Shown here piece after piece: positions 7,251 to 14,014 of a stretch of 21,437 nt of DNA. The notes beneath the pieces were generated by a model. That model did not search any database and was not told the DNA's origin. It saw nothing but the letters and a program-made list of their open reading frames with translations. The translations under genes and the position numbers were made by a program. The stretch's first letter is position 1. Each line of letters opens with the position of its first letter. This DNA is from Deltaproteobacteria bacterium (lineage in GTDB: Bacteria > Desulfobacterota > Syntrophia > Syntrophales > UBA2192), in the NCBI GenBank assembly GCA_026388445.1, contig JAPLJU010000056.1:1-21437 (forward strand), read 5' to 3'.

Positions 7251-7278
7251 TTGTAGTGATATCAATAAGTTGTAAGTA
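7251..7278 (+). promoter_or_regulatory. putative activator site upstream of the pilus machinery operon
   Basis: TTGTAG (7251-7256) is followed by CAATAAGTTGTAAGTA (7263-7278). The same arrangement with one base fewer occurs upstream of the pilin gene at 18462-18491. The TTGTA boxes are 19 bp apart here and 21 bp there, about two helical turns. The site lies about 75-100 bp upstream of a sigma-54 promoter, where enhancer-binding activators bind. Caution: TATCAATAAGTTG (7260-7272) also fits the published IHF consensus WATCAANNNNTTR. Confidence 0.55.
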
Positions 7279-7305
7279 ATCTTGGCAAGTTTTTTAACAA
7301 GATTA
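7277..7305. repeat. 8-bp perfect dyad next to the activator site
   Basis: TAATCTTG (7277-7284) and CAAGATTA (7298-7305) are perfect inverted copies separated by 13 bp, so their centres are 21 bp apart. The dyad starts inside the end of the TTGTAAGTAA element and lies about 46 bp upstream of the sigma-54 -24 box. It could bind a dimeric regulator. No equivalent is seen upstream of the pilin gene. Confidence 0.45.
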
Positions 7306-7350
7306 TGGATCGTCAAAGAAGCGGCAACTTTTCACAAGGTGCGATTGCTC

Positions 7351-7366
7351 TGGCACGCAATCTGCT
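7351..7366 (+). promoter_or_regulatory. sigma-54 promoter of the pilus machinery operon
   Basis: TGGCACG at 7351-7357 and TGCT at 7363-7366 give the diagnostic GG-N10-GC spacing (GG 7352-7353, GC 7364-7365). The -24 half is a perfect consensus; the -12 half reads CTGCT instead of TTGCA/T. Transcription should start near 7377, leaving a leader of about 270 nt before the PilM-PilN start. A sigma-54 activator gene lies in the same cluster. Confidence 0.72.
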
Positions 7367-7376
7367 TATTTTCTTC

Positions 7377-7648
7377 GAGGCCTCTGGAATTTCTTCAAAA
7401 ATTGGAGTTAGGGGCTTCAGGATTGGGAAGTCAAAAGCGTAAATAATATCTTGCGGTTTCGTACTTGGATGTGGGGGCACGGTGAATGGTTTTTCCCGAA
7501 TGAAGGGGAAAAGGTTACCTTGCTAAAAATCCTTGACAAATAAGATTAATTAGATAATGTTTTCAGATATTTTGAGCGGTTTCACATTTTGTTGCTCCGA
7601 TCGAAGTCGTGTTTTTACGCCGACGGTGCTGTTGATTTCGTTGATTGA
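7377..7648 (+). other. long untranslated leader of the pilus operon
   Basis: About 270 nt separate the expected sigma-54 start from the first gene. It is AT-rich compared with the genes and contains a 7-bp hairpin at 7491-7512 (TTTTCCC pairing with GGGAAAA) without a U-run. A sigma-70-like promoter lies at 7533-7560. I see no recognisable riboswitch core, no credible ORF and no Shine-Dalgarno close to the first ATG. Confidence 0.45.
7533..7560 (+). promoter_or_regulatory. sigma-70-like promoter within the leader
   Basis: TTGACA (7533-7538) is followed after 16 bp by TAATGT (7555-7560) in an AT-rich spacer. A start near 7567 would give a leader of about 80 nt and a basal, activator-independent transcript of the machinery operon. 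Confidence 0.5.
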
Positions 7649-9574
7649 ATGGGTAGTGACCGAAATGGTATGATTATGGAATCGGATCGGGAAATCAATT
7701 CGACAGAGAAACTGCTGGACGTCATTCGGGGCAGAAAAGATTCCGGCGCCGAAAAAACGGATGCGGAGGTCAAGGTCAAGCGAAAGAGACCTTCCCTGAA
7801 GGCATTCCGTTTCAGACCCTTCGATTCCAAAGTGACCGTCGGTGTTGATGTCGGGTCCCAGAGTCTCCGGATGGTTAAAATCCAGGAGGTTTCTGAGAGT
7901 CAGTGGAAACTGCTTGATTACAGGTCCGTGCGGCTCCCGAAGGCATCGGTCGGGTCCTTTGAATTTACAGGCTTTATCAAGTCGGAACTCAACAAGTTCT
8001 GCGGCACCTCAAAGCATCTCAGGATCTGGACCCTCATTCCCTCTTCCAAGGTTGATGTCCGGTTTATCAAGATACCGAAGGTTCCCCCAAAGCAGGTTGA
8101 AAACGCGGTCTATTGGACTGTCAAAAAGGAAGCGACCTTCGAGGACAGCGAAACCATCCTCGATTTTGACGTCCAGGGGGACATTACCGAGCAGGGCGTT
8201 CAGAAAACCTCCGTGCTGGTCCACACGACACCCAGGTCGGAAGTGCAGGCTGTCCAGAATCTCTTTTCCGATGCGGGTTACCATCTGGCCGGGGTCACCA
8301 TCGCCCCCTTCGCCATTCAAAATCTGTTCCGGACCGGGTGGCTCTCTGTTGTGGGGGATGTCACGGCGAGTCTCTATATCGGCAGGGACTGGTCCCGCAT
8401 CGACATGTATTCGAAGGGCAACCTGGTTCTCACCCGCGGGATCAAAGCGGGGCTCAGCAGCATGGTCGAGGCGCTCGTTGAGAGTTTCAACGAAAAGAAG
8501 AAAAAGGCCCCGGCAGAGAAGGCATCCGTTACGGAGACCGACCGGGGTCTGACGGTAGAACAGGCGCACAAGCTTCTGACGAGCCTCAATCCGGATGCTC
8601 CGCCCCTGAGCCGTGAGGACTTCGGGTATCAGCTCAAGGAAGAGGAAATCTTCTCCATGATCCTGCCGGCCATCGAGCGGCTCGTCAGGCAGGTCGAGAG
8701 AACCTTCGCCAACGTCGGCGCGGAAAGGGTCGGCAAGATATACATCGCGGGTGTCATCGACGGTTATAAGCCGCTGGTAGACTACATTGGCGATCAACTG
8801 GGCATCGAAAGCGGGATCATGGATGCCCTGTCTCTGGCCAACTCCTCCGTCTACGATATCAATCCCCCGTCCTCTGTTTCCGAGAGGGTTTCTTTTGCGC
8901 CGGCGGTGGGGCTGGCCTTGTCGGACAATTCACGCACGCCCAACCTGACCTTCACCTACAAGGCCAAGGCGAAGATGATCCAGACGGCCCGGGCCAACCG
9001 CGTCATCATGCTGGGTACTTTACTTTTCGTTCTTTTGGGAACAGGCGTCTTCTACTGGCAGGGCCATCTGGTAGACCAGAAAAAGGCAACGTATGAAAGC
9101 CTCAGGAATGAACTGGATCGCTACAATCCGAGAATCGACAAGAACTTCATCCTTCAAATCGCCACCAAGGTGAAAGAAGAGCAGAAGATCACCAGGAACT
9201 ACAGCGAGAGGTACATCGGTATGGCGGTCATCAGCGAACTTGCGGCCCTCACCCCCTCGCATATCCGGCTGCTCAAAATGAGAACAGACCTGGCGGCGGT
9301 CCCCGCTTTGAAAAATCCGGAGGGCACCCCCAAAAAGGAGCCCGTCAAGGAAGGCGAAAAGGATATGGGCCGGGCGAGACACCTGGAGATCGAGGGCATT
9401 GTCCTGGGCGAACGGGGCAAACTCGAAAGCCTCCTTTCCTCCTACGTGCTCAAATTGCAGAGTTCCCCTCTATTCAAGGAAACCAAGGTACAAAAAACCA
9501 GTGTTGAAGCGTACCAGATAAACCGTGGGCAAAACGAGGTTCTGCTTTTTAACCTGACAGTCAAAATGATATAG
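7649..9574 (+). CDS. fused PilM-PilN type IV pilus assembly protein (MshI/GspL-like)
   Basis: This 641-residue inner-membrane protein is built like GspL: a cytoplasmic actin-fold domain plus a periplasmic domain on one chain. Residues 1-58 are a charged, probably flexible leader. Residues 60-430 are PilM-like (VTVGVDVGSQSLRMVKIQEV at the start of the fold, PAIERLVRQVERTF, IYIAGVI). Residues about 451-470 are one transmembrane helix. Residues 471-641 are PilN-like, with a coiled coil and then VISELAALTPSHIRLL and the ferredoxin-like HLEIEGIVLGERGKLESLLS. PilM and PilN are normally separate, with the short N-terminus of PilN docked on PilM. The ATG at 7649 has no clear Shine-Dalgarno, and ATGs at 7670 and 7676 are alternatives. 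It is the first gene of the operon, 8 nt before the pilO-like gene. Confidence 0.85.
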   Translation: MGSDRNGMIMESDREINSTEKLLDVIRGRKDSGAEKTDAEVKVKRKRPSLKAFRFRPFDSKVTVGVDVGSQSLRMVKIQEVSESQWKLLDYRSVRLPKASVGSFEFTGFIKSELNKFCGTSKHLRIWTLIPSSKVDVRFIKIPKVPPKQVENAVYWTVKKEATFEDSETILDFDVQGDITEQGVQKTSVLVHTTPRSEVQAVQNLFSDAGYHLAGVTIAPFAIQNLFRTGWLSVVGDVTASLYIGRDWSRIDMYSKGNLVLTRGIKAGLSSMVEALVESFNEKKKKAPAEKASVTETDRGLTVEQAHKLLTSLNPDAPPLSREDFGYQLKEEEIFSMILPAIERLVRQVERTFANVGAERVGKIYIAGVIDGYKPLVDYIGDQLGIESGIMDALSLANSSVYDINPPSSVSERVSFAPAVGLALSDNSRTPNLTFTYKAKAKMIQTARANRVIMLGTLLFVLLGTGVFYWQGHLVDQKKATYESLRNELDRYNPRIDKNFILQIATKVKEEQKITRNYSERYIGMAVISELAALTPSHIRLLKMRTDLAAVPALKNPEGTPKKEPVKEGEKDMGRARHLEIEGIVLGERGKLESLLSSYVLKLQSSPLFKETKVQKTSVEAYQINRGQNEVLLFNLTVKMI

Positions 9575-9582
9575 GTCGCCGG

Positions 9583-10116
9583 ATGAAGCCCAAGGAAATA
9601 CTCGAGACATTGAAAGGAAGCCTTTCGTACCTTTTGGTCGGGGTGGTCGCCATTCTGATCTTCTTTGTCATCGGCTTTTACAACCACAGATCCCTGAACG
9701 ATCTGGAGAGTGACATCAATAAAGTCAGGGCCGATATCGAGGAGCAGCGTGTCATGGCGCCGCTGTATAAGGAGCTCATAGAGAAGATCAAGGTCAAGGC
9801 GAAGAAGCATCTGCCATTCCCCGCCAGGGCCAAGTTGCCCAAGGAACAACACGAGCAGATCACGACCATATTCGCGGATCTGGCGAGAAAAGCCAACCTC
9901 GAGGTCGTTTCCATCACACCGGACATTAACTCGCTGGCAGGGGGGTCCGGGCTTCTGGTGGTCAATGCGGCTTTAAAGGGAGATTTTTTCAGTTTCCGGA
10001 ATTATCTGATTTCGCTCGGAAATGTGCCTTACCTGGAGCATCTGGGAGAAATCCAGATACAGACCATGCCGGTCGGTAAAGAGTTCCGCCTCAAATTGTG
10101 GGTGGCCGTGGGGTGA
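9583..10116 (+). CDS. pilO: PilO/GspM-like alignment-complex protein
   Basis: This 177-residue protein has a short cytoplasmic start, one membrane helix at about residues 14-33 (LSYLLVGVVAILIFFVIGFY), a periplasmic coiled coil at 36-72 and a ferredoxin-like domain to the end (ITTIFADLARKANLEVVSIT, FFSFRNYLISLGNVPYLEHL). This is the PilO/GspM/MshJ plan. PilO pairs with PilN and links the inner-membrane platform to PilP and the secretin. The start is 8 nt after the preceding stop, with AGG a few bases upstream. Length matches small PilO/MshJ proteins. Position between the PilM-PilN gene and the PilP-like gene supports the call more strongly than any single motif. Confidence 0.85.
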   Translation: MKPKEILETLKGSLSYLLVGVVAILIFFVIGFYNHRSLNDLESDINKVRADIEEQRVMAPLYKELIEKIKVKAKKHLPFPARAKLPKEQHEQITTIFADLARKANLEVVSITPDINSLAGGSGLLVVNAALKGDFFSFRNYLISLGNVPYLEHLGEIQIQTMPVGKEFRLKLWVAVG

Positions 10117-10185
10117 GTTGCTGCGCGTGGAGGGTTTCGTCCTACAGGGATCGGGATCTCCACATCGTCTGATAAGGCTTGCTGG

Positions 10186-10680
10186 ATGAAAAAACGGGAA
10201 AAAATCATTCTGGCTGTCATGAGCGCATGCATCCTTTTCTTCGCCGTCTATTATGTTTTCCTCTCGGCACCGAGCGCCCCCACGGTGGCCGTGACCGGGG
10301 GCAAGTCTGAAGATTCGGCGAAAATGATGACGGAGATCTCAAACAGCCTGAAGAAAGACGAAACGGTGGAACCGGATTCCTATGTCATCGCGCGGGCGGA
10401 ATCCAACTGGGAAATCGATCCTTTCTACAAGGGGGTCCTTGCCTCGGCAAAGGATAAGCCCGCCGGCGGGGGCAAAGGTCCGGACATCATCTATTCCGGT
10501 TATGTGGACCTCGGGGTGAAACGGGTGGCCGTCATTAACGGCAATCCTTATGAGATCGGTGACAAGCTGGAATTAACGGGCGCCTATTATTTGAAACAGA
10601 TCGACTCGACCAGGGTCATCGTCGTGGACAGGGAGCAGAGCAGAAATATCACCATTCCACTGCAGCAGGAGACTTTTTAA
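10186..10680 (+). CDS. PilP/GspC/MshK-like periplasmic linker protein
   Basis: The protein has 164 residues with a single uncleaved-looking N-terminal helix (residues about 7-27) and no lipobox, so it is membrane-anchored like GspC rather than lipidated like classical PilP. Residues 28-95 are a flexible periplasmic linker. Residues about 100-160 form the small beta-barrel of the PilP/GspC homology region: IIYSGYVDLGVKRVAVINGN, YEIGDKLELTGAYYLKQIDS, RVIVVDREQSRNITIPL. It should connect PilO/PilN to the N-domains of the secretin. The 69-nt gap before it contains no gene and only a weak ribosome-binding site, so expression may depend on upstream translation. The secretin gene follows after 11 nt. 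Confidence 0.82.
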   Translation: MKKREKIILAVMSACILFFAVYYVFLSAPSAPTVAVTGGKSEDSAKMMTEISNSLKKDETVEPDSYVIARAESNWEIDPFYKGVLASAKDKPAGGGKGPDIIYSGYVDLGVKRVAVINGNPYEIGDKLELTGAYYLKQIDSTRVIVVDREQSRNITIPLQQETF

Positions 10681-10691
10681 GGAGAAGAGCC

Positions 10692-12335
10692 TTGAAAGTG
10701 ACAAGAATGAAAAAAGGAGCCTGGTGTTGGGTCTTTGTGATTGGCCTGGGTCTCATGCTAACGGGCTGCGCCCAGGACAATTCGATAAAGAAAGACCCCT
10801 TCTTTGAAAAATGGGGCACGCTGGCCGATGAGTCCAAGGGGCATTCGCCAACGGCCAGGGAGAGGGTCATTGAGACCCCGCCGATGGGACCCGATGAGAT
10901 CGCAGAGAAGCAAGTCATGGCAACAAGGGAAAGGCCTCTGCCCACCAAGCGGGTCACCCTCCGGATGCACAACGTGGACATCAATGTCATCCTGCGGGCC
11001 ATGTCGCAGGCCGCAGATCAGAACATCCTGATCAAATCCGGCGTCAAAGGCCAGAGCAGCATCCACATCAATAACGAGCCCTGGAACGAGGCTTTCAGGG
11101 GTATTATCAGGACCAACGGCCTGGTCTACACCTGGGAAGGGAACATCATCCGGGTGATGACGCTAGAGGACATGGAACAGGACATCAAATTGGCATCAAC
11201 CGTGGAGAGGAGACGATCCCAGAAACTCGTCACCATGATCGTGACTGTGGATTTTGCCGAAGCCAACAAGCTGAAGGAGAGCGTGAAGGAACTTCTGACG
11301 AAAGACAGCACCGGGAAACCCCGCGGCTCCGTCACGGTGGACGAGCACACCAATGCCCTGATCATCCAGGCCACCCGGGATGACCTGGAGCGGATCAAGC
11401 CCATGCTCGAGAAACTGGATAAGCCCATACCGCAGATCACGATCAAGGCGAACATCGTCGAAGCGACGAAGGATACGGCCCGCGACCTGGGCGTTCAGTG
11501 GGGCGGCATTTACGGCAACACCATCAACAGAAATAGCTACTTCATCACGCCCGGCGGTTCCGGGGGCACGACCGGGACAAGCCCGCTTGCCGGACAGTAT
11601 ACCCCGACCTTCGGTGCAACCGGTATCGGGGGGCAGGGGAACGCTGTGAACTTTCCCGTCGATCCAACGAAGATTTTAGCGGCAGGCGGCACTGGCTCCC
11701 TGGGGCTGCTCTTCGGGACGATCGGCGGCAGTTTTCTTGAAATGCAGCTGCAGGCCCTCCAGAGGGACGGCAAGCTGAACATCCTTTCGAGCCCCTCCAT
11801 CACAACACTCGACAGCCAGACGGCCTTCACGGAAAACGGTGAACGGGTGCCCTATGTGGCGACCAGCACGACGGGGGGCACGATCACGCAGGAAGTGAAA
11901 TTCGAAGACGCCGTGCTTCGACTCGAGGTCACGCCGCACGTGATCGACGGCAAGAACCTGAAGATGAAGATCAAGGTGAAGAAGGATGAAGTGGACATCA
12001 CCCGGACCGTCCAGGGGAACCCTTACATCATCAAGAAACAAACGGAGAGCACGCTCATTGTGCAGGACGGCGAGACGATCGTGATATCCGGTCTCACGAA
12101 ACAGACTACGACTTTAAGCAACACAGGAATACCAGGCCTGAAGGACATCCCGGGTCTCGGGTGGCTCTTTGCGACAGATAGTTCAGATAAGTTATTCCAG
12201 GAAGTCCTCGTGTTCATCACGCCGCATATCCTCAAGCTGCAGGTCGCAGGCGAGGCCCCGGAGACTAAGAAACCTGCGGAACAACCTCCCTTGCCGGAAA
12301 AACCGGCGAATTCCGGTGAGGCTCCCGGAAAGTAA
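10692..12335 (+). CDS. lipoprotein secretin (PilQ/MshL type)
   Basis: This is a 547-residue outer-membrane secretin through which the pilus exits. The signal ends in LTGC with lipidation at Cys26, so it may reach the outer membrane without a pilotin, as MshL- or HxcQ-type secretins do. Residues 86-160 are an STN/N0-like domain (VTLRMHNVDINVILRAMSQA). Residues 175-245 form an N1-like domain ending VDEHTNALIIQATRDDLERI. Residues 250-515 form the secretin barrel, with VPYVATSTTGGTITQEVKFEDA, the glycine-rich gate region and TGIPGLKDIPGLGWLF near the end. A Pro/Glu-rich tail follows. The likely start is TTG at 10692, with GGAG 7 nt upstream; ATG at 10707 is the alternative. There are no peptidoglycan-binding AMIN domains. 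Confidence 0.92.
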   Translation: MKVTRMKKGAWCWVFVIGLGLMLTGCAQDNSIKKDPFFEKWGTLADESKGHSPTARERVIETPPMGPDEIAEKQVMATRERPLPTKRVTLRMHNVDINVILRAMSQAADQNILIKSGVKGQSSIHINNEPWNEAFRGIIRTNGLVYTWEGNIIRVMTLEDMEQDIKLASTVERRRSQKLVTMIVTVDFAEANKLKESVKELLTKDSTGKPRGSVTVDEHTNALIIQATRDDLERIKPMLEKLDKPIPQITIKANIVEATKDTARDLGVQWGGIYGNTINRNSYFITPGGSGGTTGTSPLAGQYTPTFGATGIGGQGNAVNFPVDPTKILAAGGTGSLGLLFGTIGGSFLEMQLQALQRDGKLNILSSPSITTLDSQTAFTENGERVPYVATSTTGGTITQEVKFEDAVLRLEVTPHVIDGKNLKMKIKVKKDEVDITRTVQGNPYIIKKQTESTLIVQDGETIVISGLTKQTTTLSNTGIPGLKDIPGLGWLFATDSSDKLFQEVLVFITPHILKLQVAGEAPETKKPAEQPPLPEKPANSGEAPGK

Positions 12336-12339
12336 AGGA

Positions 12340-14010
12340 ATGAGTTACTACAAACTGCTAGAACTGAATAGCGAGCCCTTTTCCAACTCGCCCGAGCCGG
12401 ATCTTTTTTATCAAGCCCCTCAGTACGTCCAGTGCCTGCAAAAGCTCGAGATTTCCATCCGGCTTCGCCGGGGGCTCAACGTCGTCGTCGGTGACGTGGG
12501 AACGGGCAAGACCACCCTCTCGCGGATGCTCATTCGCAAGTTCCGTGGCGAGGGGAACGTCGAGATGTATCTCGTTCTGGATCCCGACTTCAGCAGCGCC
12601 CTCGAGTTTCTTGTCGCCGTTGCCAGGATGTTCGGGGTTTACACGAGCGAGGCGGCATCGAGCGAGTGGCGGCTCAAGGAAAACATCAAGGACTATCTCT
12701 TCCACCAGGGGATTCACAAGGACCGGGTCGTCGTCCTGATCATCGACGAAGGGCAGAAACTCCCTCCCTTTTGCATCGAGCTGCTGAGGGAATTTCTCAA
12801 TTACGAAACCAATACGTCCAAACTCCTCCAGATCGTCCTCTTCGCCCAGAGGGAATTCAAAAAAATTCTCGATGAACATGCCAATTTCGCTGACCGCGTG
12901 AATTTCTACTATGTCATGAAACCGCTCAGCTTCAGCCAGACGCGGGCCATGATCCGGTTCCGTATCGACAAGGTCAGCGAGGCCGGGAAAAACCCGATCC
13001 TCTTCACCTCACCCGCACTCTGGGCCATCTACAGGGCCACCGGCGGGTACCCGAGAAAGATCATGATGCTCGGTCACCAAATTCTCCTGAAGATGATTGT
13101 CCAGGATCAAAAGCGGGCCGACTGGTCGCTCGTACGTTCCTGTATCAAGGCCGCTGCACCGGGAAGACCCGTTGTCAAAACATGGCGCCTTGCCCTCGTC
13201 CCCGCTTGTATTGCCTTTGCGGCGCTTGTCCTGGGATTGACCTTCGAGAAACCGTCCACCTGGCTGACCAGAAAGATGCAACAGTCCGGAATCGCGGCGC
13301 TGCAGAGAGAAGATGCAGCAAGCCTGCAGAGTTCGGTTATCTCACCGGCCACTTCTTCTTCGATGCCAGCCGCTGATGGCAATCCGGCAGGGCAGGAGAT
13401 TCGGGAGGCTTCCCTTGAAAACTCGAATCAGGAACCTCGGGAAAACAAGGCAGGCCCATCGGCGAGGCTTTCGGTGGATATGCCTTCAGTTCCCATACCG
13501 CCTCCTTCGGTAGAATCCATGCGGGGAAAAGAAATGCCCGAATCGCTGGGTCAGCTGACCATGAAGAAGAGGAGTTCCTGCAGGCAAATTCTCCAGCAGC
13601 TGTACGGTTCGTCTGCGGACGTGCACATTGAAAGTCTTTCGAAAGCCAATTTGAAAATCAAGGACATTAATAAGGTGCAGGCTGGAGACGCGGTCCGTTT
13701 TCCGGCCCTCCCCGCGTCTTCCAGGCCTGATCAGCATGCCGCTTACTGGGTACAGCTCGCGGAAATGGAAACACTGGAAGATGCCTATGAATACATCCAT
13801 CATTACACGGTCCATGTGGCCCGGACCAGGATACTTCCTTTCTGGAGCCGCGAGGAAGGACTGCGGTTTTCCATCCTTCTGGAAGAGGGCTTTAACCATG
13901 AAAAGTCGGCCCGGAAGGCGGTGAAGAGTCTTCCACAGAAAATCGCCACTTCAGCAAAGATCGTCAGTGAGTGGGGTGAAGGAACCGTATTCTTTGCCGA
14001 TCTGGGGTGA
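12340..14010 (+). CDS. ExeA/MshM-like ATPase with periplasmic LysM-like and SPOR-like tail
   Basis: This 556-residue membrane protein begins MSYYKLLELNSEPFSNSPEP, the typical ExeA/GspA opening. The AAA domain carries Walker A GDVGTGKT at 51-58 and Walker B VVLIIDE at about 131-137. One membrane helix lies at about 284-302, followed by a low-complexity Pro/Ser/Glu linker (310-400). Residues about 405-456 resemble a LysM/Tail-X module (QILQQLYGSSADVHIESLSK ... IQAG-like VQAGDAVRFPALP). Residues 466-556 look SPOR-like. ExeA-type ATPases with ExeB help to place the secretin in the cell wall. The ATG follows the secretin stop by 4 nt; GGAAAG overlapping that stop serves as ribosome-binding site. 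Longer upstream frames overlap the secretin and are rejected. Confidence 0.88.
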   Translation: MSYYKLLELNSEPFSNSPEPDLFYQAPQYVQCLQKLEISIRLRRGLNVVVGDVGTGKTTLSRMLIRKFRGEGNVEMYLVLDPDFSSALEFLVAVARMFGVYTSEAASSEWRLKENIKDYLFHQGIHKDRVVVLIIDEGQKLPPFCIELLREFLNYETNTSKLLQIVLFAQREFKKILDEHANFADRVNFYYVMKPLSFSQTRAMIRFRIDKVSEAGKNPILFTSPALWAIYRATGGYPRKIMMLGHQILLKMIVQDQKRADWSLVRSCIKAAAPGRPVVKTWRLALVPACIAFAALVLGLTFEKPSTWLTRKMQQSGIAALQREDAASLQSSVISPATSSSMPAADGNPAGQEIREASLENSNQEPRENKAGPSARLSVDMPSVPIPPPSVESMRGKEMPESLGQLTMKKRSSCRQILQQLYGSSADVHIESLSKANLKIKDINKVQAGDAVRFPALPASSRPDQHAAYWVQLAEMETLEDAYEYIHHYTVHVARTRILPFWSREEGLRFSILLEEGFNHEKSARKAVKSLPQKIATSAKIVSEWGEGTVFFADLG

Positions 14011-14014
14011 AAGA

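Noticed and set aside
7305..7442. 45-codon ORF (MDRQRSGNFSQGAIALARNL...) in the pilus upstream region
   Set aside because: It spans the sigma-54 promoter and the dyad, has no ribosome-binding site and looks like chance.
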